DNA from: Novosphingobium meiothermophilum
Lineage (GTDB): Bacteria > Pseudomonadota > Alphaproteobacteria > Sphingomonadales > Sphingomonadaceae
Length of the DNA: 64,000 nucleotides
Direction of reading: 5' to 3'
Assembly (NCBI RefSeq): GCF_003171715.1
Contig: NZ_QGHL01000008.1
Span: 1-64,000, forward strand
In this document: one piece after another, positions 35,507 to 43,107 of the stretch
How the letters are laid out: each line of letters begins with the position of its first letter
How positions within the stretch are numbered: the first letter of the stretch is position 1
Notes under the pieces: generated by a model
The model's database searches: none
Seen by the model: only the letters and a program-made list of their open reading frames with translations
What the model was told of the DNA's origin: nothing
Position numbers and translations under genes: made by a program

Positions 35507-36817
35507 TCATGCAGCGCCGCGCCCCGCGCCTGCACCCTGCCCCATCGGACGGGGGCCGAAACGCTGCATCAGCAGCGCCGAGATCACCAGCAGCACCGCC
35601 GCCAGCACGAAGGCATATCCCGGCGCCGCCAGATCGCCGGTGCGCGCCATGTAGCGGGTCAGCAGCACGGGGGTCAGCCCGAAGGTAATCGCCACAACCA
35701 CGCCGTAGCCGATGCCCACCAGCCCGGCCCGGTGGCGCTTTGGCGTGATCTCGACAAAGGCGGCATAGGCCACCGCCGCCGATACCGTGGCAAGCAGCAG
35801 CAGCAGGGCCGCGGCCAGGGCAAGCTGGCCCGGCGCGGCGCCTGCGGCAATGCCCCAGCGGAACAGCGGCAGCGAAACCGCCGCCGCCAGCAGCGCCACG
35901 GCAAGGTTCACCCGCTGCCGCCCGATCCGGTCGCCCAGCCATCCGCCCGCCAGCAACCCCACGATCTGGGTTGCCGCCGCCGCCATCTGCAACAGGTAGC
36001 TGTTGGTAACGGGCAGCTTGAGAAAGGTGACGGCATAGACAAACAGGAAATCGCCGGTCGCGCCTGCCAGAAGGAACCCGAACACCCCCAGCATGGCGGC
36101 CACATAGGCCCGCAGATCCAGTTCGCGCACCACATGCGCACCCTGTTCCGGCAGGTGCAGGGTCTCGCCCAGTCTGCGCCGCAGGATAAATGCCAGCGGA
36201 ACGATGGCCGCGCCCAGCGCAAAGGCAATGCGCCAGCCATAGGCATCAAGCTGCGCCGGGGTCAGCAGACTGGCCAGCACCAGCCCCACCATGCCGCTGG
36301 CCAGCACGCCGATGCGCATGGCCACCAGTTGCAGCGCGATCAGCAGGCCGCGCCGTTCAGGCGGTGCGCTTTCGGCAAGGAAAGCAGTTGTCGGCCCCAC
36401 GTCACCGCCCGCAGCCAGCCCTTGCAGCAGGCGGAACGCCACCACCAGAACCGGCGCCCAGATGCCGATGGCCGCATGGCCGGGTGTCAGCGCCAGCCCC
36501 AGCGCACTCACTCCCATCAGCGCAAAGGTTGCCAGCATGGTCGGCCGCCGCCCGATCCGGTCACCCAGCAGTCCGAACAGGATCGCGCCCAGCGGCCTTG
36601 CGCCAAATCCCGCGCCTGCGGTCATCAAGGTCAGCAGCAAGGCGGTATGCGCGCCGTCTGCGGGAAACATCACCCGCGAAAGATTCACCGCAAAGAAGCT
36701 GAAGCTCAGGAAATCGTAGAACTCCAGCGCATTGCCGGAAATCACCGCGACAAACTGCTTGCGCGTCGGCATCTGGTGCGGCGCGTGGCTCTGATCGTGC
36801 AAGCTGCCCTCCCCCAT
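35507..36817 (-). CDS. MFS transporter, metabolite:proton symporter type
   Basis: A 436-residue inner-membrane protein with 12 predicted helices. VAVISGNALEFYDFLSFSFF near residue 24 is typical of the metabolite:H+ symporter group (citrate, shikimate, proline/betaine carriers), and GLLGDRIGRRPTM is the loop 2-3 motif. Substrate cannot be read from the sequence. The ATG at 36817 has a poor ribosome binding site. The strong GGGGGAGGG lies just after it and would suit a TTG at 36802, so the true start may be five codons later. It lies 51 bases after zur, so zinc control is possible but unproven. Confidence 0.88.
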   Translation of the reverse strand: MGEGSLHDQSHAPHQMPTRKQFVAVISGNALEFYDFLSFSFFAVNLSRVMFPADGAHTALLLTLMTAGAGFGARPLGAILFGLLGDRIGRRPTMLATFALMGVSALGLALTPGHAAIGIWAPVLVVAFRLLQGLAAGGDVGPTTAFLAESAPPERRGLLIALQLVAMRIGVLASGMVGLVLASLLTPAQLDAYGWRIAFALGAAIVPLAFILRRRLGETLHLPEQGAHVVRELDLRAYVAAMLGVFGFLLAGATGDFLFVYAVTFLKLPVTNSYLLQMAAAATQIVGLLAGGWLGDRIGRQRVNLAVALLAAAVSLPLFRWGIAAGAAPGQLALAAALLLLLATVSAAVAYAAFVEITPKRHRAGLVGIGYGVVVAITFGLTPVLLTRYMARTGDLAAPGYAFVLAAVLLVISALLMQRFGPRPMGQGAGAGRGAA

Positions 36818-36868
36818 AGGCAGGTTTCCGGCCCGACGGGCAAGATACCGGCCGTGCGCCCCGATTGC

Positions 36869-37336
36869 CTAGTCGCCTGCCGCGCAATCCGCGCAGTGGC
36901 CGCGGATTTCCACCACCGGCCGGACTTCGGCAAAGCCTGCCGCCTGCGCCGCCAGGCGCAAGGCCCCCGTCAGGGCATCGTCATCGCTGTGCACGGCCTT
37001 GCCGCACAAGTCGCAGATAAGGAAAATGCAGTCATGGCGGCAGCCGGGATGGCTGTTGGCGACATAGGCATTGGCGCTTTCCACCCGGCGGGCCAGATTG
37101 CTCCGCACGAACAGGTCAAGGATGCGATAGACCGAATTGGCCGCCACGCGCTTGCCGCGCCGCGCGCCCACCGCTTCGGCGATGTCATAGGCAGAGGCCG
37201 GACGTTCGCGCCCGGCAAGCGCCTCGAACACGTCGGCGCGCATCTCGGTCCATTGTTCGCCCGATGCCACCAGCGCCTCGCGCGCGGCGGCGATCAACCG
37301 TTCGCCTGCAAAATCGTGATGGTTGTGGCCGGACAT
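36869..37336 (-). CDS. zur: Fur family regulator, probably Zur (zinc uptake regulator)
   Basis: From the ATG at 37336 (an upstream GTG in frame is weaker) the protein has 155 residues. The winged helix covers about 25-90, with ASAYDIAEAVG and VAANSVYRILDLFV. The dimer and metal domain has HPGCRHDCIFLICDLCGK, giving a CxxC pair, and a second CxxC in HCADCAAG at the C-terminus, which build the structural zinc site. The sequence fits Zur better than Fur because it lacks the Fur-type HHDH sensor pattern and has the short CDLCGK form. It is 36 bases from msrA and 51 from the MFS gene. No clear Zur box was seen. Confidence 0.82.
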   Translation of the reverse strand: MSGHNHHDFAGERLIAAAREALVASGEQWTEMRADVFEALAGRERPASAYDIAEAVGARRGKRVAANSVYRILDLFVRSNLARRVESANAYVANSHPGCRHDCIFLICDLCGKAVHSDDDALTGALRLAAQAAGFAEVRPVVEIRGHCADCAAGD

Positions 37337-37372
37337 TGCCACCTGATAGGCAGATCGGGCGCATTGCGCAAA

Positions 37373-38065
37373 TCAGTTGCGCGTGAAGTCCGGTTTGTAG
37401 AGATCGGGAAACAGCGCCTTCAACGCGCGCAGCTTGGGCACGTCCCAGCGCTTGATATAGCCGTGATCGGGGTTCCGGTCGGCAAAGTCCTGATGATAGG
37501 CCTCGGCCGGGTAGAACGCCCGGTAAGGCTCCACCCCGGTCACGATCGGCTTCTTCCACAGGTCCAGCCGCCGCAACTGCGCCAGATAGCCTGCCGCGAC
37601 GCGCTTCTGCTCCACTCCAAGCGGCACCAGCGCATTGCGGTATTGCGGGCCCTTGTCCGGTCCCTGATAGTTGAGCTGGGTGGGGTTTGCGCCAACCGCG
37701 AAGAACACGCGCAGCAACTGGTCATAGCGGATCACCGCCGGGTCATAGGTGACGCGCACCGCCTCGGCATGGCCGGTGCGCCCGGTTCCGACCACATCAT
37801 AGATGGCGTCCCGCTTCTCGCCGCCGTGATAGCCTGAAACAACGCTGGTCACGCCCTTCAGATGGCTGAACACCGCCTCGATGCCCCAGAAGCATCCGCC
37901 CGCGAAGATCGCCTGCTTGCGGCCGGGTGCCTCGCGCGCCTCGACTGCGGCGGGCGGCGTTGCCATTGCGCCTTCGGGAAGGCTTTCCTTTGCCTGTGGT
38001 GCCTGCGGCGCAAAGATGATCCCGATTCCCGCCGCCAGAATTGCGTGCAGGCCGGGGCGGGGCAT
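37373..38065 (-). CDS. msrA: Peptide-methionine (S)-S-oxide reductase, exported, single-Cys form
   Basis: A 230-residue protein with the active-site motif GGCFWG (Cys58) and SGYHGGEKRDAIYDVVGTGRT-type downstream sequence. The N-terminus (MPRPGLHAILAAGIGIIFAP) looks like a signal peptide or anchor, so it probably works in the periplasm on oxidised surface proteins. Cys58 is the only cysteine in the whole protein. The usual resolving cysteines near the C-terminus are missing, so it must be regenerated by an outside thiol or another protein. It is preceded at one base by a small membrane protein and followed after 36 bases by zur. Confidence 0.93.
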   Translation of the reverse strand: MPRPGLHAILAAGIGIIFAPQAPQAKESLPEGAMATPPAAVEAREAPGRKQAIFAGGCFWGIEAVFSHLKGVTSVVSGYHGGEKRDAIYDVVGTGRTGHAEAVRVTYDPAVIRYDQLLRVFFAVGANPTQLNYQGPDKGPQYRNALVPLGVEQKRVAAGYLAQLRRLDLWKKPIVTGVEPYRAFYPAEAYHQDFADRNPDHGYIKRWDVPKLRALKALFPDLYKPDFTRN

Positions 38066-38066
38066 G

Positions 38067-38210
38067 TCAGTCCGCGACAGTGTGCGTCAGCGTGGTTTCC
38101 GCGTCCGGCGTTGCCAGCGCGGTTGTCCCGGCCGTCACCGCCATGACAGCGGCGCCCAGTAGGAAGCCCAGGGCCAGTGAACGGAACAGATCAGGCTTGA
38201 ACAGGCCCAT
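38067..38210 (-). CDS. Small membrane-anchored protein upstream of msrA
   Basis: A 47-residue frame from the ATG at 38210 (MGLFKPDLFRSLALGFLLGA at the start, then a hydrophobic stretch and a short polar tail). It would be a single-pass or secreted small protein. The stop is one base from the msrA start, which argues for a real coupled gene. The ribosome binding site is poor and the family is not known to me. An upstream start (38318) gives no better match. Confidence 0.5.
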   Translation of the reverse strand: MGLFKPDLFRSLALGFLLGAAVMAVTAGTTALATPDAETTLTHTVAD

Positions 38211-38359
38211 CGGATAGCTTTCACCACTTGTCGATGTTCCGGCCCATGCCGAAAAACACCTTAACACGCGGTGACGCCCTGCACAGGCTTTCGCGCGCCA
38301 CACGGGCAATTCTGCCAACCGTTCCCTAGCTGCGACAAAAGGATGGCGGCACCGGTCTG

Positions 38360-39139
38360 TCAGGTGCGCAGTTCAACCCAGACCGGCGCGTGGTCGCTGG
38401 CCTTTTCGCGCCCGCGATAGGCCTTGTCCACGCCTGCGGCCACCAGGCGGTCGGCCAGTTCGGGCGAAAGCAGCGCATGGTCGATGCGAAAACCATGGTC
38501 GCGCTGCCATGCACCCGCCTGATAGTCCCAGAAGGTCCAGATCCCGCCCTGCGGATGGTGCAGGTCGATCGCATCGGTCCAGCCATCGTTGATGAGGCGC
38601 CGGTAGGCATCGCGCGATTCGGGCTGCATGAGCGCGTCGTCGGCCATGGCCTTCACCGAAAAAGTGTCCTTGTCTTCAGGAATGACGTTGTAATCGCCGA
38701 TCACCAGCGCGGGCACTTCCTCGGCGGAAATCTGGCGCATCCGCGCACGCAGCCGCTCCATCCAGCGCAGCTTGTAATCGAACTTGGGTCCGGGCTGCGG
38801 GTTGCCGTTGGGCAGGTAGATGCACACCACGCGCAAGCCCTTCACATCGGCTTCGAGATAGCGCGAATGCTCGTCTTCAGGCTCTCCGGCAAGGCCACGC
38901 TGCACTTCGACGGGGGTTTCCCCGTCGGCGAGGATGGCAACGCCGTTGAAACCCTTCTGGCCATGCCAGATCGCCTGATAGCCGATCTTCTCGAACTCGG
39001 CGGCGGGAAAGCCTTCGTCCTGGGTCTTGATTTCCTGAAGGCAGGCCACCGCAGGCCGGGTTTCCTCAAGCCACTCCAGCAGCCGCGGCAGGCGGGCCTT
39101 GATCCCGTTGATGTTGAAGCTGGCAACCTTGATCGTCAT
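38360..39139 (-). CDS. xthA: Exodeoxyribonuclease III
   Basis: The protein has 259 residues, close to E. coli XthA (268). VASFNINGIKARLPRLLEWL at the N-terminus, CLQEIKTQ (metal-binding Glu), YLPNGNP and VIGDYNVIPEDKD in the middle, and SDHAPVWVEL at the end (catalytic His) are the endonuclease/exonuclease/phosphatase family motifs. It is the main AP endonuclease of base excision repair and also degrades the 3' strand of double-stranded DNA. It is monocistronic or leads nothing obvious: erpA is 63 bases upstream in the same direction. Confidence 0.95.
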   Translation of the reverse strand: MTIKVASFNINGIKARLPRLLEWLEETRPAVACLQEIKTQDEGFPAAEFEKIGYQAIWHGQKGFNGVAILADGETPVEVQRGLAGEPEDEHSRYLEADVKGLRVVCIYLPNGNPQPGPKFDYKLRWMERLRARMRQISAEEVPALVIGDYNVIPEDKDTFSVKAMADDALMQPESRDAYRRLINDGWTDAIDLHHPQGGIWTFWDYQAGAWQRDHGFRIDHALLSPELADRLVAAGVDKAYRGREKASDHAPVWVELRT

Positions 39140-39202
39140 TTGTCCGGCATTTCCGCAGTGGCAGGACCGCCTATGGCAGCAGCCGCAACGCCAGACCAGC
39201 CA

Positions 39203-39547
39203 TCAGATGGCAAAGGAGGCGCCGCAGCCGCAGCCGGATGCCGCCTGCGGATTGGTGACCCGGAAGGCCGCACCGCCCAGCGATTCGACATATTCCACCA
39301 CACTGCCTTCCAGGAGGCCAAGGCTCACTTCGTCCACAACCAGCCGCACCCCGTCGGTCTCGGCAATCGTGTCGCCCTCTTCAGGCGCATCGGCCAGCCC
39401 GAACTTGTACTGGAAGCCCGAACAGCCTCCGCCCTCGACCGAAAGACGCAGGATCGCAGGCTTTCCCTGCCTTGCCGCGATCGCGGCGACGCGTGCGGCG
39501 GCACTGGGAGCAAGCGAGACAGGTGAAGTGAGGGCGGTGTCGGTCAT
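39203..39547 (-). CDS. erpA: Iron-sulfur cluster insertion protein ErpA (HesB/IscA family)
   Basis: From the ATG at 39547 the protein has 114 residues. The three conserved cysteines are present: Cys42 in GGCSGFQY and Cys106 and Cys108 in SGCGCG. It passes iron-sulfur clusters to target enzymes. An upstream in-frame start (39598) adds 17 residues with no family similarity. It lies 63 bases from xthA. Assignment to ErpA rather than IscA rests on the sequence around the cysteines and the absence of an isc operon, and is less certain than the family. Confidence 0.9.
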   Translation of the reverse strand: MTDTALTSPVSLAPSAAARVAAIAARQGKPAILRLSVEGGGCSGFQYKFGLADAPEEGDTIAETDGVRLVVDEVSLGLLEGSVVEYVESLGGAAFRVTNPQAASGCGCGASFAI

Positions 39548-39606
39548 CGGCGCAAAGATAGGCGCGAAGGGCCGAAACCTCAATGTCCCAACCTGCACGG
39601 TGCCTT

Positions 39607-39900
39607 TCAGCGGTTGCGTTCGGTCTCCAGACGGTCTTCGATGCTCTCGTCATGGCCGGTTCCGCTCGACAGGAACATCAGCCCCATGAGCGCGGCCATC
39701 AGCATGATCGTAAGCCACACACCCAGCGCGCTGGCAATGTAGAGGTGGATCGAGACAAAGCCGATCAGCGCATGGAGCACGGCCAGAACCACCGCCACCA
39801 CGGCCGTGCTGAACCATGCCATGCCCTTCATGATGAGGCGATAGCGCGCCCAGGCGAAGGCGGCATTGTGCGGATCATCGAGCGGTGAACGGCCGTGCAT
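39607..39900 (-). CDS. Small two-helix membrane protein, function unknown
   Basis: A 97-residue protein from the ATG at 39900. It starts MHGRSPLDDPHNAAFAWARY, has two membrane segments (WFSTAVVAVVLAVLHALIGF and the later SALGVWLTIMLMAALMGLMF) and ends in a charged tail (HDESIEDRLETERNR). Such proteins are common in sphingomonads, with no known function. A 16-bp tandem duplication lies over the start codon, so a second ATG (39916) with its own GGGA-type ribosome binding site opens a 13-codon upstream frame. Confidence 0.75.
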   Translation of the reverse strand: MHGRSPLDDPHNAAFAWARYRLIMKGMAWFSTAVVAVVLAVLHALIGFVSIHLYIASALGVWLTIMLMAALMGLMFLSSGTGHDESIEDRLETERNR

Positions 39901-39927
39901 GATCGAATCCCTGCATGATCGAATCCC
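39896..39927. repeat. 16-bp tandem duplication over a start codon
   Basis: TGCATGATCGAATCCC occurs at 39896-39911 and again at 39912-39927, exactly. On the minus strand each copy carries GGGATTCGATCATG, so a ribosome binding site and ATG are present twice, 16 bases apart and therefore out of frame with each other. Confidence 0.92.
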
Positions 39928-40076
39928 TTGCCCGCCATGAAACGGGCCGGAACCCAATGGGGACCGGCATCCGCTTTGACAACCGGCCACAAACTGGCAT
40001 GATCCCTAGTGGAGATCAGGCGGCCCGAAAAGACGCCCGAAGGCGCAAGGTCCGCATTCCACCAGAGGAGGATGCC

Positions 40077-40505
40077 ATGACGATTGCGCAAGTCATTGCC
40101 GGACGCGGCGAAGTGTGGAGCGTCCACGCCGACGCACAGGTTTCCGAGGCGATAGACATGCTGGCCCGCCATCGCATCGGCGCGCTTCCGGTGGAAGATG
40201 GCAGCAGCGCGGTGGCCGGGATCTTCTCCGAACGCGACATGATCCGTTCGCTACACAGGCACGGCGAAGCGGCCCTGCACATGAAGGTGCGCGACATGAT
40301 GACTGCGCCGGTCGTCACCGTGTCCCCGCAGACCTCGGTGATGGAAGCCCTTGCGCTGATGACGCAGCGCCGCTTCCGCCACCTGCCCGTGGTGGAAGGC
40401 GGCCAGATGGTCGCCTTCGTCTCGATCGGCGATCTGGTGAAGCACCGGCTCGACAGGATCGAGGCCGAAGCCCACGCGATGCGTGTCTACATCCAGCAGG
40501 CCTGA
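40077..40505 (+). CDS. CBS-domain pair protein
   Basis: The ATG at 40077 has GAGGAGG just upstream and gives 142 residues. Two CBS motifs fill the protein: VHADAQVSEAIDMLARHRIG to FSERDMIRSL, and TVSPQTSVMEALALMTQRR to SIGDLVKHRLD. Such stand-alone CBS pairs bind adenosyl ligands (AMP, ATP, NAD or similar) and act as energy sensors on partner proteins that cannot be named here. No DNA-binding or transporter domain is attached. It is divergent from the two-helix membrane protein. Confidence 0.9.
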   Translation: MTIAQVIAGRGEVWSVHADAQVSEAIDMLARHRIGALPVEDGSSAVAGIFSERDMIRSLHRHGEAALHMKVRDMMTAPVVTVSPQTSVMEALALMTQRRFRHLPVVEGGQMVAFVSIGDLVKHRLDRIEAEAHAMRVYIQQA

Positions 40506-40516
40506 TCGCTTCAGGC

Positions 40517-41293
40517 CTATTTCCCGGTTGCAGGGGTGGCGGAGGCTTCATCGGCAACGCCATTCTCGCAGATCAGCTTGCCCGATCCCATGGCGCTGAT
40601 CTTGCAGGTGGCGCGGCCGAACACGCGCACTTCGCCCGATCCCATGATGTTGGCCTTGACCGTGCCGTTCGAAGCAAAACGCGAGCGGCCCGAACCGGCC
40701 ACATCCACTTTCGCTTCATCCACGTTCAGTCCGTCCATTTCCGCATCGCCGCTGCCGGCCACGGTCATGTCCAGCGTCCTGGCCTTGCCCGCCGCGCGCA
40801 GCGTGCCCGATCCGACCACATCGACGCCAAGCTTTCCGGCATCGATCGCGCGCGCTTCGACGAGGCCGGTTCCGGCAATAACGATCTTCGCTTCCTCGCC
40901 GCGCAGCTCATCGGCAATGATCTCGCCCGATCCGGCCAGGACCAGATCCTTCAGCATGGGCAGCGTGACCGTGATCGTCGCCGGACGCGCCTCCTGGCCG
41001 ATCTTCCAGCCCTCGCGGGCAATGCCAAGCTGCCCTTTGCCCAGCGCGAAGCGCAGGCGGTCGGCACCCTCGCCCTCGACGCTGATCGCAAGACTGTCGC
41101 CGCGAACCACGCGCACGTTGTCTGGCCCAAGCAGGGCAATCGCGGTTGGCGCGGGGCCGCTCTGGTCGAGCTTGTCCAGCGGCACACCCTTTTCGCCATT
41201 GAAGGAAACCGAGCCTGAATCGCAGGCGGCAAGCGTCGCCGTCAGCCCCAGGGCGGCAACGGTGGTGACGGCACGGACGACATTCCGGAACAT
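40517..41293 (-). CDS. GIN-domain (DUF2807) lipoprotein
   Basis: From the ATG at 41293 the protein has 258 residues. The lipobox is LAAC (residue about 24) after a hydrophobic signal. The rest is a right-handed beta repeat, with GSG turns recurring at regular distance (LAGSGE, VVGSGT, VAGSGD, VAGSGR, IMGSGE, AMGSGK). This is the pattern of the putative auto-transporter adhesin/GIN head domain (DUF2807). Function is not established; a surface or periplasmic scaffold is likely. It faces the CBS gene tail to tail with 11 bases between them. A 195-base spacer upstream holds the carD terminator. Confidence 0.88.
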   Translation of the reverse strand: MFRNVVRAVTTVAALGLTATLAACDSGSVSFNGEKGVPLDKLDQSGPAPTAIALLGPDNVRVVRGDSLAISVEGEGADRLRFALGKGQLGIAREGWKIGQEARPATITVTLPMLKDLVLAGSGEIIADELRGEEAKIVIAGTGLVEARAIDAGKLGVDVVGSGTLRAAGKARTLDMTVAGSGDAEMDGLNVDEAKVDVAGSGRSRFASNGTVKANIMGSGEVRVFGRATCKISAMGSGKLICENGVADEASATPATGK

Positions 41294-41429
41294 GGTGTGC
41301 TTTCTCCCCGCAATCCTTGGTGTGTTATCCAGATAACACGCGACGATGATTCGGGCCATGTCGCCAGTCGATTGTCATGATGCGCCTGTCGGACGTCCCA
41401 ACCAGCCTGTTGTCGGTCGTCCGGGGCAC

Positions 41430-41462
41430 AAAAAAGGCCCCCGGTTTCCCGGAGGCCCCTTT
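41430..41462 (-). terminator. Rho-independent terminator of carD
   Basis: On the minus strand GGCCTCCGG (41456-41448) pairs with CCGGGGGCC (41444-41436) around a GAAA loop with one mismatch. TTTTTT follows (41435-41430). It starts about 30 bases after the carD stop. Confidence 0.88.
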
Positions 41463-41488
41463 GCGGCGCCAGAGCCGAAACCGCCCGA

Positions 41489-42013
41489 TCAGGCGGTTTC
41501 GTAATACTTGGGCGCGTGTTCGTTGAGGATTGCCAGGATCTTCTTGAGCGCGGTCGGCTCGTCGGTCTTTTCCATCGCCGCCAGCTCGCGGGCAAGGCGC
41601 GAGGATGCCGCTTCGAAAATCTGGCGTTCGGAATAGGACTGTTCGGGCTGGTCGTCGGCGCGGAACAGGTCGCGGGTCACCTCCGCGATCGAGACCAGAT
41701 CGCCCGAATTGATCTTCGCTTCGTATTCCTGCGCGCGGCGCGACCACATGGTGCGCTTCACCTTGGGCTTGCCCTTGAGGGTGTCGAGTGCCTCGCGCAG
41801 CGTCTTGTCCGAAGACAGCTTGCGCATGCCGATGGCTTCAACCTTGTTGACCGGAACGCGCAGCGTCATGCGCTCCTTTTCGAAGCGCAGCACATAGAGC
41901 TGCAACTTCATGCCGGCAATTTCTTCGTCCTGAAGTTCGACCACCCGGCCGACACCATGCTTCGGATAAACGACGTAGTCCCCAACATCGAAGGCAAGAG
42001 CCTTGGCTGCCAT
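41489..42013 (-). CDS. carD: CarD family transcriptional regulator
   Basis: From the ATG at 42013 the protein has 174 residues. FDVGDYVVYPKHGVGRVVEL at the N-terminus is the RNA-polymerase-binding Tudor-like domain, and the rest is the helical DNA-binding part with WSRRAQEYEAKINSGD. CarD-type proteins bind the RNA polymerase beta subunit and stabilise open promoter complexes, often at rRNA and stress promoters. An upstream in-frame start (42097) adds a non-conserved lead. An AAGGA ribosome binding site is present. Its terminator at 41430 makes it a separate unit. Confidence 0.95.
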   Translation of the reverse strand: MAAKALAFDVGDYVVYPKHGVGRVVELQDEEIAGMKLQLYVLRFEKERMTLRVPVNKVEAIGMRKLSSDKTLREALDTLKGKPKVKRTMWSRRAQEYEAKINSGDLVSIAEVTRDLFRADDQPEQSYSERQIFEAASSRLARELAAMEKTDEPTALKKILAILNEHAPKYYETA

Positions 42014-42380
42014 TGGTAATCCTTTCGACGCAGGCAGGACGGGCGACAAGGAAGGGCAAGACCTTGGGGGAAATGCATGGGGCAAACGCCATGGCAATCG
42101 CGCGCCATGAGGTCGGTCATGCAGGGCTTGCGATCCGATTGCCTGTTTTGTCCTGCCGTTTTCGTGGTGAAAAGACGCCGGACAGGCGAAAGCCCACCGG
42201 CGCTTGGCCGATCATATAGCAGTTCAGCAACAAAATTGCCACCCCTGATCGCGCGGCAGCGCAGCATGAGGCGGCACATGCCTCCGGACCGGATGCATCA
42301 GGCGCGCCGTGGCAGCGAAGGCGGCATTGCCCGGCGCCATTGCGGAGCGCCCCGGCGGAGGTCAGGAAAAGCGGGGCGAA
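42014..42380. other. 367-bp spacer between carD and fdxA
   Basis: No gene was recognised here. It should contain the carD promoter on the minus strand: TATATG (42218-42213), with the weak -35-like TGGCAA (42241-42236) 17 bases before it, is one candidate, giving a leader near 200 bases. No terminator with a T-run was seen behind fdxA. Confidence 0.4.
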
Positions 42381-42719
42381 TCAGTCGCCTTCACCAGGTT
42401 CTGCCGAGAAATACTTCTCGAACTTGCCCTCTTCGCCCTTGTGCTCGTCGGCATCGGCGGGCGGGTCCTTCTTGGCAGTGATATTGGGCCATTCCGCCGA
42501 ATACTTGGCATTCAGCTCAAGCCACTGCTCCAGACCGGATTCGGTATCGGGGAGAATCGCCTCTGCCGGGCACTCCGGCTCGCAGACGCCGCAGTCGATG
42601 CATTCGCTGGGGTTGATCACCAGCATGTTCTCGCCCTCGTAGAAGCAGTCAACGGGGCAGACCTCGACGCAATCCATGAACTTGCAGCGGATGCAGGCGT
42701 CGGTGACAACATACGTCAT
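42381..42719 (-). CDS. fdxA: Seven-iron ferredoxin FdxA
   Basis: A 112-residue ferredoxin. The cysteines at 9, 12, 17, 21, 25, 40, 43, 46 and 50 match the FdxA type, with a [3Fe-4S] and a [4Fe-4S] cluster ([17 protein letters not shown] and [12 protein letters not shown]). The C-terminal extension (about 60 residues, with WPNITAKKD) is usual for the alphaproteobacterial form. It carries electrons; the partners are unknown. It follows the S4-domain gene by 14 bases, so the two are probably one transcript. Confidence 0.96.
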   Translation of the reverse strand: MTYVVTDACIRCKFMDCVEVCPVDCFYEGENMLVINPSECIDCGVCEPECPAEAILPDTESGLEQWLELNAKYSAEWPNITAKKDPPADADEHKGEEGKFEKYFSAEPGEGD

Positions 42720-42733
42720 GGCGAATTGATCCC

Positions 42734-43048
42734 TCAGGTGTCTGTTTGAGGCCGTGCTAGAGGCACTTGGGCGGGAAGGTCAAGCGCATCATCACTGGTC
42801 GGGTCGAGCACACGGTAGCAGGCTTGCGCTTCCAGCGCCGGTCCGCGCCGTGCCGGGATCGCCAGCACCTCGATTACCGTCACCCGGCTGCGCATCGGCA
42901 GGACCAGGACGTCGCCCGTCTTCACGCCTGCGCTGCACCGCTCGATCCGCCTGCCATTGATGCGGATATGGCCCGCGCCCACCCAGTCCTGCGCCAGACC
43001 GCGGCTGCCGGCAAAGCGCGTGAACCAAAGGAACTTGTCGATCCGCAA
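42734..43048 (-). CDS. S4-domain RNA-binding protein (HslR-like)
   Basis: A 104-residue protein. It starts with a TTG at 43048, preceded by GGAGGAAG seven bases upstream; no ATG or GTG fits. [17 protein letters not shown] and the following [16 protein letters not shown] and VKTGDVLVL form the S4 domain of the heat-shock protein 15 (HslR) type, which binds stalled 50S-nascent chain complexes. It lies 59 bases after the Suv3-like helicase gene and 14 before fdxA, in a gene order I associate with alphaproteobacteria. Confidence 0.88.
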   Translation of the reverse strand: MRIDKFLWFTRFAGSRGLAQDWVGAGHIRINGRRIERCSAGVKTGDVLVLPMRSRVTVIEVLAIPARRGPALEAQACYRVLDPTSDDALDLPAQVPLARPQTDT

Positions 43049-43107
43049 AGGCCGTCTTCCTCCTCTACCGCCAGACCCGCCCCATGCGGTATCCGGCCCG
43101 ATCCGCC

